6,442 nt of DNA from assembly GCA_007129775.1 (NCBI GenBank), contig SKUV01000416.1, positions 1-6,442 of the forward strand, read 5' to 3'. The notes beneath the pieces are model-generated. The model had not been told where the DNA came from. It saw only the letters and a program-made list of their open reading frames with translations, and did no database searches. Shown piece by piece: positions 1 through 6,321 of this stretch. The translations under genes were made by a program, and so were the position numbers. Every line of letters begins with the position of its first letter. Position 1 is the stretch's first letter. This stretch comes from Paracoccaceae bacterium (lineage in GTDB: Bacteria > Pseudomonadota > Alphaproteobacteria > Rhodobacterales > Rhodobacteraceae).

Positions 1-1989
1 CGGCACGCGGCCCGGGGCCGCGCCCGTCGCCAGCCGTTCGGCCACCACCTCTGCGGGGCAGGGCAGGCCGCTGACCGGATCGCGATAGCGCGGATAGGCG
101 ATCAGCACCGCATGGGCCAACGCCGTCAGCCCGGGCCTTGCCCGGCGCCGTTCTGCCAGCCCCTCGGGCATGGGTCCGAGATCGCGGGTCAGCCCCCAGC
201 CGGAATAGAAGGGGGCGCCGAGGCAGACCACCCGCCGGCCGCGCAGAAGCGCCTCGAAACCCAGTGTGGAGGTGATTGTCCAGACCTCTTCGGCCGCTTC
301 GATCGCCGCCGCCGCCGAGACGCCTGTCAGCACCGCATCGGCGAGTTTGACCAGTTCGGCCTCCGGCACGCGGCCCGGGCGCAGGCCCGCCTCCACATCC
401 GGATGCGGTTTGTAGAGGATCACCGCCCCCGGGTTCTCTGCCCGGGCACGCCGCAGCAGATCGAGATTGCCGCGGACCGCGCCGCAGCCGCCGAGCCGGA
501 TCGAGGCGTCATCCTCCACCTGCCCGGGCACCAGGATGCGCCGCCCCTCGGGCAAGGCCGGCAGCGCCTCGGCCCCGGTGTTGTATTTCGTGACCCGCGC
601 TGCCGCGATGGCCCTGACCAGCGCTTCGGCCCGGGCCTCCGCGCCGGGGGGCGGCGGCACGGCCAGCAGTGCCTCCAGCCGGCTGGGCCGCGTCGGGTCG
701 TAATAGATGCCCAGATCGTCGCGCACCAGCGACCATGCCGGCACCAGATCGGCGCCCAGCCCGCGCGAGCGCAGCAGACCGTCCTCCACCCGCGCAAGCG
801 GCACGCCCGCCGCCGCGGCCTGCCGGCGCAGCGCCTCGGTCTCCTGACCGGCCCAGACCATGAGCGGCGCGTCACGCTGCGCCGCCGCCGCCACCGCAGG
901 CGCAGACGCGGCGAAGCGCAGGGCGCGGTGCCGGCCGAAAAACGCCTGCAGCCCGGCCCGTTTCCACAGCCGCATGCCGGTGGCCACATGGCCGGCGCGA
1001 TCCTCGCGCCAGGCGCGGGCCTCGGCCTCCAGTTGCGCCACCACCTCCTCGAAGCTGCACAGCCGGTCGCGGCAGGGGTCATACCATGTCGGATAGAGCA
1101 GCATCGCGGCAGCGAACAGCTGCGCCCGCGTCAGCTTGCGCCCGCGCCGGGGGATCGGGCCCGCGCGGTCGTCGCTCAGCCCCCAGCCGGCATAGAAGGG
1201 CCGGCCGAAGACCACCGGGCGGTGCCCCGCGAGAATCGCGTCGAACCCCATCTGCGAGGACAGCGCATAGACCGCCACGGCGCCCTGCAGCAGTTTCCAC
1301 GGCGAGACCGGCGCCTCCAGAAGCTGTGTTCGCGCATCCGTATCGGCGGGCCCGAAATGGCCCGGGCGTAGCCCCTGCGCATCTTCGGGATGGGCCTTGA
1401 TGACGATCCGCGCGGCGGGGTGGTCTGCCCGTGCCTGCGCAAGGATCTCGGGCAGGGAGGGTGCTCCGGGGCCGGCATGGCGGACCGAGGCATCTCCGCG
1501 CACCTGATCGACCACAAGCACATAGCCGGGTTCGGGCAGCGGCGCGTCAGGATCATGATTGTTGTATTTCGACACGTCCGAAGCGATCAACCGGGCAATT
1601 CCGGTGTGTGCACGTTGCAAAAGGACAGCATCATCCAGCGGATCACGGGCCAGCAGCGCCTCCAGCCCGCTTTCGGAGCCGGCATCGAAATGCACGCCCT
1701 GCCGGTCGATCAGCAAGCCCAGCGGTGCATCCCCCTTCCGGCCCGGGCGCAGCGAGCGCAGAAACGCGTCTTCCACCCGGATCAGCCCGGCGCCTGTGCG
1801 AGCGGCCACCGCCTCGCCCCGCGCGGCCACCGGCGTGCGGCCCCACACGCCGACCTGTCCGCCGGGACCGGGCCAGCCCGCACGGGGCGGGAGACCGGCA
1901 AGCGTCAGGATGCGACGGATGCGCCGGGCAATCCGCCCGGGCCCCAGAAAGCCACCGCTGAAGACATGGAGCGGCGGCCCGCCGGGCAT
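1..1989 (-). CDS. kpsC: Capsular polysaccharide beta-Kdo transferase KpsC, two modules; C-terminal end cut by window edge
   Basis: The frame is open from ATG at 1989 to the left edge: 663 codons with no stop. E. coli KpsC is about 675 residues, so only a short tail is missing. Two homologous halves are visible, about 329 residues apart. Half 1 has RVEDAFLRS (71-79), SKYN (140-143), KAHPED (198-203), SSQMGFDAILAG (244-255) and PFYAGWGL (264-271). Half 2 has RVEDGLLRSRGLG (400-412), TKYN (467-470), KPHPD (527-531), TSTLGFEALL (573-582) and PFYSGWGL (593-600). This is the KpsC/LipA architecture. In E. coli the N module is a beta-(2,4) and the C module a beta-(2,7) Kdo transferase (family GT107) using CMP-Kdo to extend the linker on the lipid anchor at the cytoplasmic face of the inner membrane. 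No signal peptide or membrane helix is seen. The start lies 4 bases after the stop of the upstream export gene with only a weak Shine-Dalgarno, suggesting translational coupling. Family assignment is firm; module linkage specificity is inferred. Confidence 0.95.
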   Translation of the reverse strand, partial: MPGGPPLHVFSGGFLGPGRIARRIRRILTLAGLPPRAGWPGPGGQVGVWGRTPVAARGEAVAARTGAGLIRVEDAFLRSLRPGRKGDAPLGLLIDRQGVHFDAGSESGLEALLARDPLDDAVLLQRAHTGIARLIASDVSKYNNHDPDAPLPEPGYVLVVDQVRGDASVRHAGPGAPSLPEILAQARADHPAARIVIKAHPEDAQGLRPGHFGPADTDARTQLLEAPVSPWKLLQGAVAVYALSSQMGFDAILAGHRPVVFGRPFYAGWGLSDDRAGPIPRRGRKLTRAQLFAAAMLLYPTWYDPCRDRLCSFEEVVAQLEAEARAWREDRAGHVATGMRLWKRAGLQAFFGRHRALRFAASAPAVAAAAQRDAPLMVWAGQETEALRRQAAAAGVPLARVEDGLLRSRGLGADLVPAWSLVRDDLGIYYDPTRPSRLEALLAVPPPPGAEARAEALVRAIAAARVTKYNTGAEALPALPEGRRILVPGQVEDDASIRLGGCGAVRGNLDLLRRARAENPGAVILYKPHPDVEAGLRPGRVPEAELVKLADAVLTGVSAAAAIEAAEEVWTITSTLGFEALLRGRRVVCLGAPFYSGWGLTRDLGPMPEGLAERRRARPGLTALAHAVLIAYPRYRDPVSGLPCPAEVVAERLATGAAPGRVP

Positions 1990-1993
1990 CGGC

Positions 1994-3124
1994 TCAGTCG
2001 TCGATATTGCGCAGGGTCTGGATCTGGGACACCTGCCCGGTCAGCGCGGCGATGGTCTTCTGCCACTGGGCGAAGGGCGCTTCGGTGACATAGACGGTGT
2101 CGCCGTCGCGCACCGCGAAATCGCGGGCCATGAACATCCCGGTCGGTTGCGTCAGGTCGAGCACATAGGCAAAGCGCTGGTCGCCAACCAGATCGTTGCG
2201 TCCGAGCACCGCATTGGCAATCGCCGCGGGTTCGTTGCGAAAGATGAAGACGCCGGTGGGATCGGCAAGGTTGGGGTTCAGCCCGCCGACCTGCGCAATG
2301 GCCTCGATGGCCGACAATGTGCGGGTGCGGAAGGGCACGAGGTTCTGGGTGCCGGTGGCGCCGAGGGCGACGAAGCGGCGGCTGTCCTCCTTCACGAGGA
2401 TGCGGTCACCGTTGCGCAGCGCGATGTCAAGCACCGGGTGCTCGTAAAGATCGGTGAGCCAGATGCTGCCCTGCTGGTTGCCGCGCGTCACGGTGATCTG
2501 GGCGATATCGGGTTCTATCGAGACGCCGCCGGCATTGGCCAGCATGGTCGCCAGCGTCCGGGTCGGGCGCTGGATCGGATAGACGCCCTGCGCGCCGACG
2601 GTGCCCATGATCGACACGGTGGAGCCATCGCCGGCAACCCGGCGCACCGCCACCTGCGGGTCCGGGGTCTGGGCGTCGAGCAGGCGCGTGATCGCCTCGC
2701 GCAACTGATCGGGGGTGTTGCCGGCGGCGCGGACGCGTCCGGCGTAGGGCACGAAGATGAAACCCGCGCCGTCGACCTGCACTTCGTCGAGCACGGCCAC
2801 GTTCTGGCCCTGCGCCGCCAGAAGCCCCTCGGCCACATTTTCATAGATCGTCAGCGTCAGCACATCGCCGGGGTTGATGATATCGGCACCCAGCCGCCCC
2901 GCGGTGCGCAGCGCATCCGAAAAGCCGAGCGCGGGCACGACGGCGGTGGCGCGGGTCACCCGGTCGTTCACGGCGACGATGAAGGCATCGCCCTCGCGCA
3001 GGACCGAACCTGCGAAGATCTCGGATTTGTTCGGGCCGGAGCGGGGCAAGCCGCAGGCGGCCACGGTCGCAACAAGCAGCAACAGAACCAGCTGCCTGGC
3101 CCTGCGCGGGAGGGTCTGTTTCAC
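1994..3124 (-). CDS. Outer-membrane capsule export lipoprotein, BexD/CtrA/VexA (Wza-like) family
   Basis: The protein is 376 residues from a GTG start. I chose GTG at 3124 because GAGGAG lies 8 bases upstream; the in-frame TTG at 3157 has no ribosome binding site. A lipoprotein signal is clear: positively charged PRRARQ (6-11), hydrophobic stretch, and lipobox VAAC with Cys24, followed by GLPRSGPNKSEI as in CtrA/BexD. A polysaccharide-export domain follows at about 81-164 (INPGDVLTLTIYEN, then FVPYAGRVRAAGNTPDQLRE). Two SLBB-type domains lie at about 168-249 and 251-347, the second with FVALGATGTQNLVPF, AIAQVGGLNPNLADPTGVFI and DFAVRDGDTVYVTEAP. The final 25 residues could be the amphipathic helix that builds the outer-membrane barrel in Wza. 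The length matches CtrA, BexD and Wza (about 380-395) rather than E. coli KpsD (about 558). The expected role is an outer-membrane channel working with an inner-membrane ABC transporter and co-polymerase, neither of which is in the window. It lies between kpsS and kpsC in one orientation. Confidence 0.94.
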   Translation of the reverse strand: MKQTLPRRARQLVLLLLVATVAACGLPRSGPNKSEIFAGSVLREGDAFIVAVNDRVTRATAVVPALGFSDALRTAGRLGADIINPGDVLTLTIYENVAEGLLAAQGQNVAVLDEVQVDGAGFIFVPYAGRVRAAGNTPDQLREAITRLLDAQTPDPQVAVRRVAGDGSTVSIMGTVGAQGVYPIQRPTRTLATMLANAGGVSIEPDIAQITVTRGNQQGSIWLTDLYEHPVLDIALRNGDRILVKEDSRRFVALGATGTQNLVPFRTRTLSAIEAIAQVGGLNPNLADPTGVFIFRNEPAAIANAVLGRNDLVGDQRFAYVLDLTQPTGMFMARDFAVRDGDTVYVTEAPFAQWQKTIAALTGQVSQIQTLRNIDD

Positions 3125-3216
3125 TGCTCTGGCTCCTCGATCTGAAAACTGCCTCAACTTTTTTTTGTAACCCTATCGAAAACGAGACAAAAAAGCGAGT
3201 CGCGGTTTCGTGGTCG
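3125..3216 (-). promoter_or_regulatory. AT-rich leader between kpsS and the export gene, with possible weak promoter or attenuator
   Basis: This 92-base gap is the most AT-rich piece of the window. On the minus strand it carries T6 (3194-3189), then A8 (3166-3159), then the Shine-Dalgarno. A near-palindrome GCGACTCGC (3203-3195) directly precedes the T6. It could form only a 3-bp stem, so as an intrinsic terminator it would be very weak. A possible promoter is TTTTGT (3192-3187), 17 bases, TACAAA (3169-3164), or TTGTCT (3190-3185) with a 15-base spacer. These fits are poor to moderate. An internal promoter or a binding site for an AT-preferring regulator is possible; simple operon spacing is the alternative. 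Confidence 0.3.
3133..3138 (-). promoter_or_regulatory. Strong Shine-Dalgarno GAGGAG deciding the GTG start of the export lipoprotein gene
   Basis: Read on the minus strand, GAGGAG is followed by 8 bases and then GTG at 3124. The next in-frame upstream candidate, TTG at 3157, is preceded only by an A-run. The shorter reading also places the lipoprotein signal properly, with a short charged N-terminus directly before the hydrophobic stretch. Confidence 0.75.
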
Positions 3217-4509
3217 TTAGCGCACGACTCTCAACTGTTGCCTTGGCGCCGCGTTGCCGTTGCGCAGCGCGTCATAGGGGTCTTCGGGCGAGAGCATCAG
3301 ATCCACAACTTGCCGCAGCAACTGACGGCGCCCATTTGCGGAATAGAAACCGCCTGCAAGTTGCGATGTTTCAAGCAGATAATGGCGATAGTCGCGGTAA
3401 GCGCGGCTGTCGGGGCGGCTGGGCGAGTTGAAAAATTCTGCCAATCCCTGGGTCGAGACGAATTCCGGCTTGGCATAGACCGCATCGCCGAAAACCTTGA
3501 GCGGCAATCCCCGCCAGAGCACCTGTTGCGCGGCGGTGGAATTAACCGTCACCGCCGTGCGGGCATGGTTGAGCAGCCCGGCGAGTTTGCCGCCGCGCAC
3601 GTAATGCACCCGGTCGGCCACGCCGAAAGCACGCGCGAGGCGGGCGATCTCGCGCCGCAGGGGCACGCGGCCATCCTCCAGAGGATGGGCCTTGAATACC
3701 AGATGATGGTGGCTGGGAGCCCCGGTGGCAAAGCCGTGCAGGCACAATTCTACGAAGTCGGTCATCGTCGCGAAGGGGCTGTGCATCTGAAAGCTGGAAT
3801 CGTGTTCCAGTTGCAGTAGCACGAGGTGATAGGGAAACCCGCCCAGCCGTATACGCTGCGTGGCCAGTCGCCGCTCCAGCGCGAGGAAGGGCATCAGCAG
3901 CAGCCTGCGCAGATACAGCCGGAATTCGCGCACCACCGGGATATCGCGATGGGTCCGGAAGTTCCGATAGCCGCGGTTCAGCGCCATGACGCAGAAATGA
4001 TAGAGCGCGCCGTAGAAGATGTGGTGGCGCATGTCGCCCCAGCGGGCGGGTGCCTCGGGCAGGTCCATGTCGCAGTTGCGCAGCGCGTGGCGCATCTCGG
4101 CCACCGAGGTGTCCATCAGCCGGGAATTGCCGTTCGATCCCACGCGTTCATAGGTGACCCAGTAGGGGCGCAGATAGCCTTCCTCGAAGACATGCACGGT
4201 AATGCCCGCCTTGCGCGCCAGCGCCACAGCCGCCGCATGCACCGGGCGCGTATCGCCGTAAAGCACCAGATCGGTAATGCCCTTTTCGGCCAGAAAATCG
4301 CTCAGAAAGAAGGGCCAGTCTTCGAAGGTGCCGAGAAAGGGCACATAGCTGCGGCGGTCGCGCCAGAACAGGCTGTCACCGGCGTTGAAGCCGATGCGCC
4401 AGACCTTGGCGCCCGACCGGCCCAGCATCCGCGCCAGCCCCTGAAAGAACGGGCCATGGGGGCCTTGCAGAAAGAGAAAGCTGCGGTTCTGTCCCGTCGT
4501 TCTGCCCAT
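3217..4509 (-). CDS. kpsS: Capsule polysaccharide export/modification protein KpsS (first beta-Kdo transferase)
   Basis: The product is 430 residues from ATG at 4509 to TAA at 3217. The frame is open further upstream to an ATG at 4809, but that extension would overlap ribE and looks non-coding. The family's N-terminal motif, FLFLQGPHGPFF (11-22), begins just after the chosen start. Other visible motifs are DTRPVH (86-91), FEEGYLRPYW (108-117), QLEHDSSFQ (233-241), FKAHPLE (272-278) and NSTAAQQVLWRGLPLKVFG (323-341). These match the KpsS/LipB family. E. coli KpsS transfers a single Kdo from CMP-Kdo to phosphatidylglycerol, priming the linker that KpsC extends; it acts at the inner face of the inner membrane. 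No signal peptide or clear transmembrane helix is seen. It is the first gene of the minus-strand capsule block in the window, and a plausible promoter precedes it. Part of its 3' half is lower in G+C than kpsC (hand counts of 53% and 58% on two 60-base lines). Confidence 0.94.
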   Translation of the reverse strand: MGRTTGQNRSFLFLQGPHGPFFQGLARMLGRSGAKVWRIGFNAGDSLFWRDRRSYVPFLGTFEDWPFFLSDFLAEKGITDLVLYGDTRPVHAAAVALARKAGITVHVFEEGYLRPYWVTYERVGSNGNSRLMDTSVAEMRHALRNCDMDLPEAPARWGDMRHHIFYGALYHFCVMALNRGYRNFRTHRDIPVVREFRLYLRRLLLMPFLALERRLATQRIRLGGFPYHLVLLQLEHDSSFQMHSPFATMTDFVELCLHGFATGAPSHHHLVFKAHPLEDGRVPLRREIARLARAFGVADRVHYVRGGKLAGLLNHARTAVTVNSTAAQQVLWRGLPLKVFGDAVYAKPEFVSTQGLAEFFNSPSRPDSRAYRDYRHYLLETSQLAGGFYSANGRRQLLRQVVDLMLSPEDPYDALRNGNAAPRQQLRVVR

Positions 4510-4565
4510 CGCCGTTGCCTGCCCCGCCCGTCGTCCGTTTCGGTTGCCCGGCCTGCCGTAGGCCT

Positions 4566-4595
4566 TGAATACATCCTGCAGGCCTGCACGCGCAA
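4566..4595 (-). promoter_or_regulatory. Possible sigma-70-type promoter for kpsS
   Basis: On the minus strand, TTGCGC (4595-4590) and TATTCA (4571-4566) are separated by 18 bases. Each matches three of six consensus positions. Transcription would start near 4559, giving a leader of about 50 bases before the kpsS ATG. The assignment rests only on pattern and position. Confidence 0.25.
4577..4588. repeat. 12-bp perfect palindrome, possible operator
   Basis: TGCAGGCCTGCA reads identically on both strands. It lies entirely within the spacer of the putative kpsS promoter, a usual position for a repressor or spacer-binding activator. No known operator consensus is recognised. A 12-bp palindrome in a 220-base GC-rich gap can also arise by chance. 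Confidence 0.3.
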
Positions 4596-4660
4596 TTCCG
4601 GGGCGGGATTGTGACGGCTCTGCGGCATTCCATCCGGCATTTTCTGGGGCTCGCGATTCC

Positions 4661-4689
4661 TTGCCAATACGGGCGGTGCGGGCTAGGTA
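4661..4689 (+). promoter_or_regulatory. Possible sigma-70-type promoter for ribE
   Basis: TTGCCA (4661-4666; five of six to TTGACA) is followed by 17 bases and TAGGTA (4684-4689; only the first two bases match TATAAT). The predicted start near 4696 would give a leader of about 34 bases, too short for an FMN riboswitch. A G-rich stretch, AGCGGGGG, before the ATG could serve as the ribosome binding site. Confidence 0.35.
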
Positions 4690-4729
4690 TCGCGGGCATC
4701 GGGCAAGGGGCCCGTAGCGGGGGCGCATA

Positions 4730-5371
4730 ATGTTCACGGGCATTATCACGGATATCGGTCGGGTGGTCGCGGTGCACAGGCGCGGCGATACCCGCGCCCG
4801 GATCGTCACCGGCTATGCGCCCGAGGGGATCGACATCGGCGCTTCGATCGCCTGCGACGGGGTCTGCCTTACGGTGGTCGCGCGCGGGCGCGCGGACGAG
4901 GCGGACGAGGCGGACGAGGCGGACGAGGGTGACGGTAAGGGCTGGTTCGAGGTCGAATACTCCGCCGAGACGGTCTCGAAGACCAATCTGGGCGACTGGG
5001 CCGAGGGCCATCTCGTGAACCTCGAACGTGCGCTCAGGGTCGGGGATGAACTGGGCGGGCACATCGTGTCGGGCCATGTGGACGGGGTGGCCGAGGTGGT
5101 ATCGGTGCGGACCGAGGGCGACAGCACCCGCGTGCGCTTCCGCGCGCCCGACGGGTTGGCGCGGTTCATCGCGCCCAAGGGCTCGGTTGCGCTCAATGGA
5201 ACATCGCTGACGGTGAACGAGGTCGAAGGCGCGGAATTCGGGGTCAATTTCATCCCCCACACCAAGGCCCAGACCACGTGGGGCGCGGTGGCGAAGGGTG
5301 ACCGGGTGAACCTCGAAATCGACACGCTTGCGCGCTACGTGGCCCGGCTGGCGGACAGTCAGGCGGGCTGA
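4730..5371 (+). CDS. ribE: Riboflavin synthase, alpha chain
   Basis: This 213-residue enzyme converts two 6,7-dimethyl-8-ribityllumazines to riboflavin plus the pyrimidinedione, the last step of riboflavin synthesis; it is a cytosolic trimer. The N-terminus MFTGIITDIG is diagnostic. Two tandem lumazine-binding barrels are seen, about 1-100 and 101-200. Barrel 1 has CDGVCLTVV (42-50) and ETVSKTNLGDW (80-90). Barrel 2 has GGHIVSGHVDG (109-119), NGTSLTVNEV (156-165) and VNLEID (193-198). By alignment to E. coli, Cys46, His111, His116, Ser159, Thr161 and Asp198 match active-site or conserved residues. An acidic insertion, (ADE)x4 then GDG, occupies about 55-69, where E. coli has a short turn. It lengthens the protein modestly beyond the usual 195-205 residues. 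The gene is divergent from kpsS and convergent with the transporter, so no other riboflavin gene adjoins it here. Confidence 0.97.
   Translation: MFTGIITDIGRVVAVHRRGDTRARIVTGYAPEGIDIGASIACDGVCLTVVARGRADEADEADEADEGDGKGWFEVEYSAETVSKTNLGDWAEGHLVNLERALRVGDELGGHIVSGHVDGVAEVVSVRTEGDSTRVRFRAPDGLARFIAPKGSVALNGTSLTVNEVEGAEFGVNFIPHTKAQTTWGAVAKGDRVNLEIDTLARYVARLADSQAG
4892..4927 (+). repeat. Four perfect copies of a 9-bp tandem repeat inside ribE
   Basis: The unit GCGGACGAG occurs at 4892, 4901, 4910 and 4919 without mismatch, in frame, encoding Ala-Asp-Glu four times (residues 55-66). The unit is a multiple of three, so copy-number change by slippage would keep the frame. Perfect identity at all third positions points to recent expansion. 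Confidence 0.95.
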
Positions 5372-5390
5372 ATCCGGCGATCAGGCCCGC
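5363..5390. terminator. Inverted repeat spanning both convergent stop codons, possible bidirectional terminator
   Basis: GCGGGCTGA (5363-5371) pairs with TCAGGCCCGC (5381-5390): nine base pairs with one bulged G and a 9-base loop (5372-5380). The left arm ends with the ribE TGA and the right arm begins with the complement of the transporter's TGA. Neither side has a T-run, so intrinsic termination is uncertain. A chance or codon-constrained match remains possible. Confidence 0.35.
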
Positions 5391-6247
5391 GGCGGCAGGT
5401 GCGGCGCAGGGGCGGGGGGCCGTGGCGCCACGCGCGCCAACTGAACGGCGAGAATCCCCGCCATCACGATCACCACGCCTACCCCGTCGAGCGGGCGCAG
5501 CGCCTCACCCAGAACGAGGGCGGCGACGGCGACCCCGAAAAACGGGTTGAGGAAATGGTAGGTCGCGGCGCGCACCGCCCCGATGCGCCGCACCAGGACG
5601 AACCAGACCCATGTCGCCGCCAGCCCCGGCACCAGCGTCACGTACAGGAACGCCGCAACCAGCTTGCCCGACCACGCGACCTCGAAGGTTTCGAAGGCCA
5701 GCGCCGGGCCGATCAGGATCGCGGCGCCGACCAGCATCTGCAAGCCCACGATCATCAGCACATTGCCGCCCGAGGCCGCGCCGCGCACCATCTGCGTGGC
5801 CACCGCCAGCGCCAGCGCCCCGGCCAAACACAGCGCCATGCCGAGCGGGTCCGCGCCCTCGCCGCCGAACCGCCCGCCCATGATCACCGCGACGCCGACG
5901 AAGCCGGCGATGAGCCCCGCAATCCCCGCCCATGGCAGGCGCTCGCGCAGAAAGACCCAGCCGATCAGCGCGACGAGAAGCGGCATGGTGGAGGCGATGA
6001 TCGCGGTGAGCGAGGCTTCGACCCATTGCATGGCCACGAAGTTCAGCCCGAGATAGAGTGCATTCTGGCACAGCCCGAAGATCAGCGTCGCGCGCCATTG
6101 TGCCGGCGTCAGGTGCCAGCTCTGGCCCAGCGCCCGCGCCAGCGCCACGCCGATCAGGCCGGCCAGCAGGAAGCGCGCGGTGAGCGCCATCAGCGGCGGC
6201 GCGTCCAGCACGATGATCCGCGCGGCCGAAAAGGCCGAGGACCACAT
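5381..6247 (-). CDS. EamA/DMT-superfamily inner-membrane transporter
   Basis: This is 288 residues from the only in-frame ATG, at 6247. The protein is almost wholly hydrophobic, with about nine to ten predicted membrane helices in two EamA repeats. Repeat 1 includes MWSSAFSAARIIV (1-13), a PLMALTARF segment, NALYLGLNFVAMQWVEASLT, ASTMPLLVALIGWVFLRERL and GLIAGFVGVAVIMGG. Repeat 2 includes ATQMVRGAASGGNVLMIVG, VTLVPGLAATWVWFVLVRRI, ATYHFLNPFFGVAVAALVLG and VGVVIVMAGILAVQLARV. The C-terminal tail is Pro/Ala-rich. EamA proteins export metabolites, amino acids or drugs, but the substrate cannot be told from sequence. The reading frame continues upstream as LDLRAILAGLAFAL, which completes the first helix. 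The real start is therefore probably upstream, perhaps CTG at 6289 (302 residues). It faces ribE tail to tail with 9 bases between the two stops; a riboflavin-related role is not indicated. Confidence 0.93.
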   Translation of the reverse strand: MWSSAFSAARIIVLDAPPLMALTARFLLAGLIGVALARALGQSWHLTPAQWRATLIFGLCQNALYLGLNFVAMQWVEASLTAIIASTMPLLVALIGWVFLRERLPWAGIAGLIAGFVGVAVIMGGRFGGEGADPLGMALCLAGALALAVATQMVRGAASGGNVLMIVGLQMLVGAAILIGPALAFETFEVAWSGKLVAAFLYVTLVPGLAATWVWFVLVRRIGAVRAATYHFLNPFFGVAVAALVLGEALRPLDGVGVVIVMAGILAVQLARVAPRPPAPAPHLPPRA

Positions 6248-6321
6248 CAGGGCAAAGGCCAGCCCCGCCAGTATCGCGCGCAGATCCAGGGCCGCCCCCG
6301 TCGTTGATGCCGGGCCGAGGC

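Noticed and set aside
112..1371. Long plus-strand open frame of 419 codons opposite kpsC
   Set aside because: It is rich in Arg, Pro, Gly and His with no recognisable domain and is antisense to a well-supported KpsC frame. Long antisense frames are expected at this G+C.
1559..3145. Plus-strand open frame of 528 codons opposite the export lipoprotein and kpsC start
   Set aside because: It has no family motif, while the opposite strand encodes a lipoprotein signal and clear BexD/CtrA domains.
4700..4714. Small hairpin CGGGC-AAGGG-GCCCG in the ribE leader
   Set aside because: A 5-bp stem in G/C-rich DNA is common by chance, and no regulatory role is suggested by its position.
4510..4729. FMN riboswitch ahead of ribE
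   Set aside because: I looked for the conserved FMN-element core and stems and found no convincing match. The likely leader is also too short.
4510..4809. Upstream in-frame extension of kpsS starting at 4809
   Set aside because: It would overlap the start of ribE on the other strand, and the added 100 residues lack family motifs; the KpsS N-terminal motif starts just after the ATG at 4509.
4376..5260. Minus-strand open frame of 294 codons across ribE
   Set aside because: It is antisense to conserved riboflavin synthase motifs; its repetitive part is just the reverse reading of the 9-bp repeat.
5399..6307. Plus-strand open frame of 302 codons opposite the transporter
   Set aside because: It is Arg/Gln/His-rich and repetitive, the usual complement of a hydrophobic membrane-protein gene.
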